Source of the DNA: Alphaproteobacteria bacterium
GTDB lineage: Bacteria; Pseudomonadota; Alphaproteobacteria; SHNJ01
Assembly (NCBI GenBank): GCA_947456345.1
Contig: CANGQU010000053.1
Location: 1-5,931 of the forward strand
Reading direction: 5' to 3'
Length of the DNA stretch: 5,931 bases
Part shown: piece by piece, positions 5,870 to 5,931 of the stretch
Layout of the letters: each line of letters opens with the position of its first letter
How positions within the stretch are numbered: position 1 is the stretch's first letter
Notes under the pieces: model-generated
Told to the model about the DNA's origin: nothing
The model's input: only the letters and a program-made list of their open reading frames with translations
Databases searched by the model: none
Position numbers and translations under genes: made by a program

Positions 5870-5931
5870 TTAAATATTATGGCGGTGGCGGATAATATCC
5901 ACCCCGACCGTGCTGCCGTCGGTGTAAATAT
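5870..5931 (-). CDS. folB: C-terminal end of a gene, probably dihydroneopterin aldolase (partial)
   Basis: The minus-strand frame reads IYTDGSTVGVDIIRHRHNI and then stops (TAA, 5872-5870), 4 nt before the uvrC ATG. Only these 19 residues lie in the window. TVGVDIIRHR resembles the last strand of FolB (E. coli has NVGVIIERGNN near its end), where the protein closes with a xxVGVxIxR pattern. FolB converts dihydroneopterin to 6-hydroxymethyl-dihydropterin in folate synthesis and is cytoplasmic. The fragment is short, so another enzyme with a similar beta-strand end cannot be excluded. The close spacing suggests it is in one operon with uvrC. Confidence 0.5.
   Translation of the reverse strand, partial: IYTDGSTVGVDIIRHRHNI

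Noticed and set aside
1..5931. tRNA, rRNA, CRISPR array, insertion sequence or defence island
   Set aside because: No cloverleaf, spaced direct repeats, transposase motifs or terminal repeats were seen. The genes are housekeeping or storage-linked.

Overview
The window looks like ordinary chromosome of an alphaproteobacterium, with no phage, plasmid or insertion-sequence genes. The grounds are an EnvZ/OmpR pair of alphaproteobacterial style, a uvrC-pgsA gene order common in that class, a small phasin-family protein, and a probable folB end just before uvrC. The exact order or family cannot be fixed from these bases alone; a Rhodospirillales-like lineage is a guess.

Layout. Positions 1-65 hold a strong 20-bp palindrome that resembles dispersed repeat units and may also act as a terminator. 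Two genes then read rightward: a 215-residue protein (66-713) whose C-terminal part resembles TetR/COQ9-like helical domains but whose expected DNA-binding segment looks shortened, and a phasin-like protein (775-1224). From there to the right edge everything reads leftward. In transcription order this is the last codons of a probable folB (5931-5870), uvrC (5865-3973), pgsA (3890-3294), ompR (3254-2535) and envZ (2548-1241). The phasin gene and envZ meet tail to tail, and a perfect 11-bp hairpin at the junction lies inside the last codons of envZ.

How the genes fit together. The leftward genes are tightly packed: a 4-nt gap from folB to uvrC, 82 nt to pgsA, 39 nt to ompR and a 14-nt overlap to envZ. 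They could form one transcription unit covering folate synthesis, nucleotide excision repair, phosphatidylglycerol synthesis and envelope osmosensing, although the 82-nt leader before pgsA could hold its own promoter or an attenuating structure. The rightward pair may concern polyhydroxyalkanoate granules: a phasin-like protein next to a small protein that may be a degenerate regulator with a lysine-rich N-terminal tail.

I found no clearly new system. The most unusual points are the shortened TetR-like protein beside the phasin gene, the palindrome resembling neisserial dRS3 repeats, the terminator hairpin inside envZ, and the linkage of ompR-envZ to pgsA.
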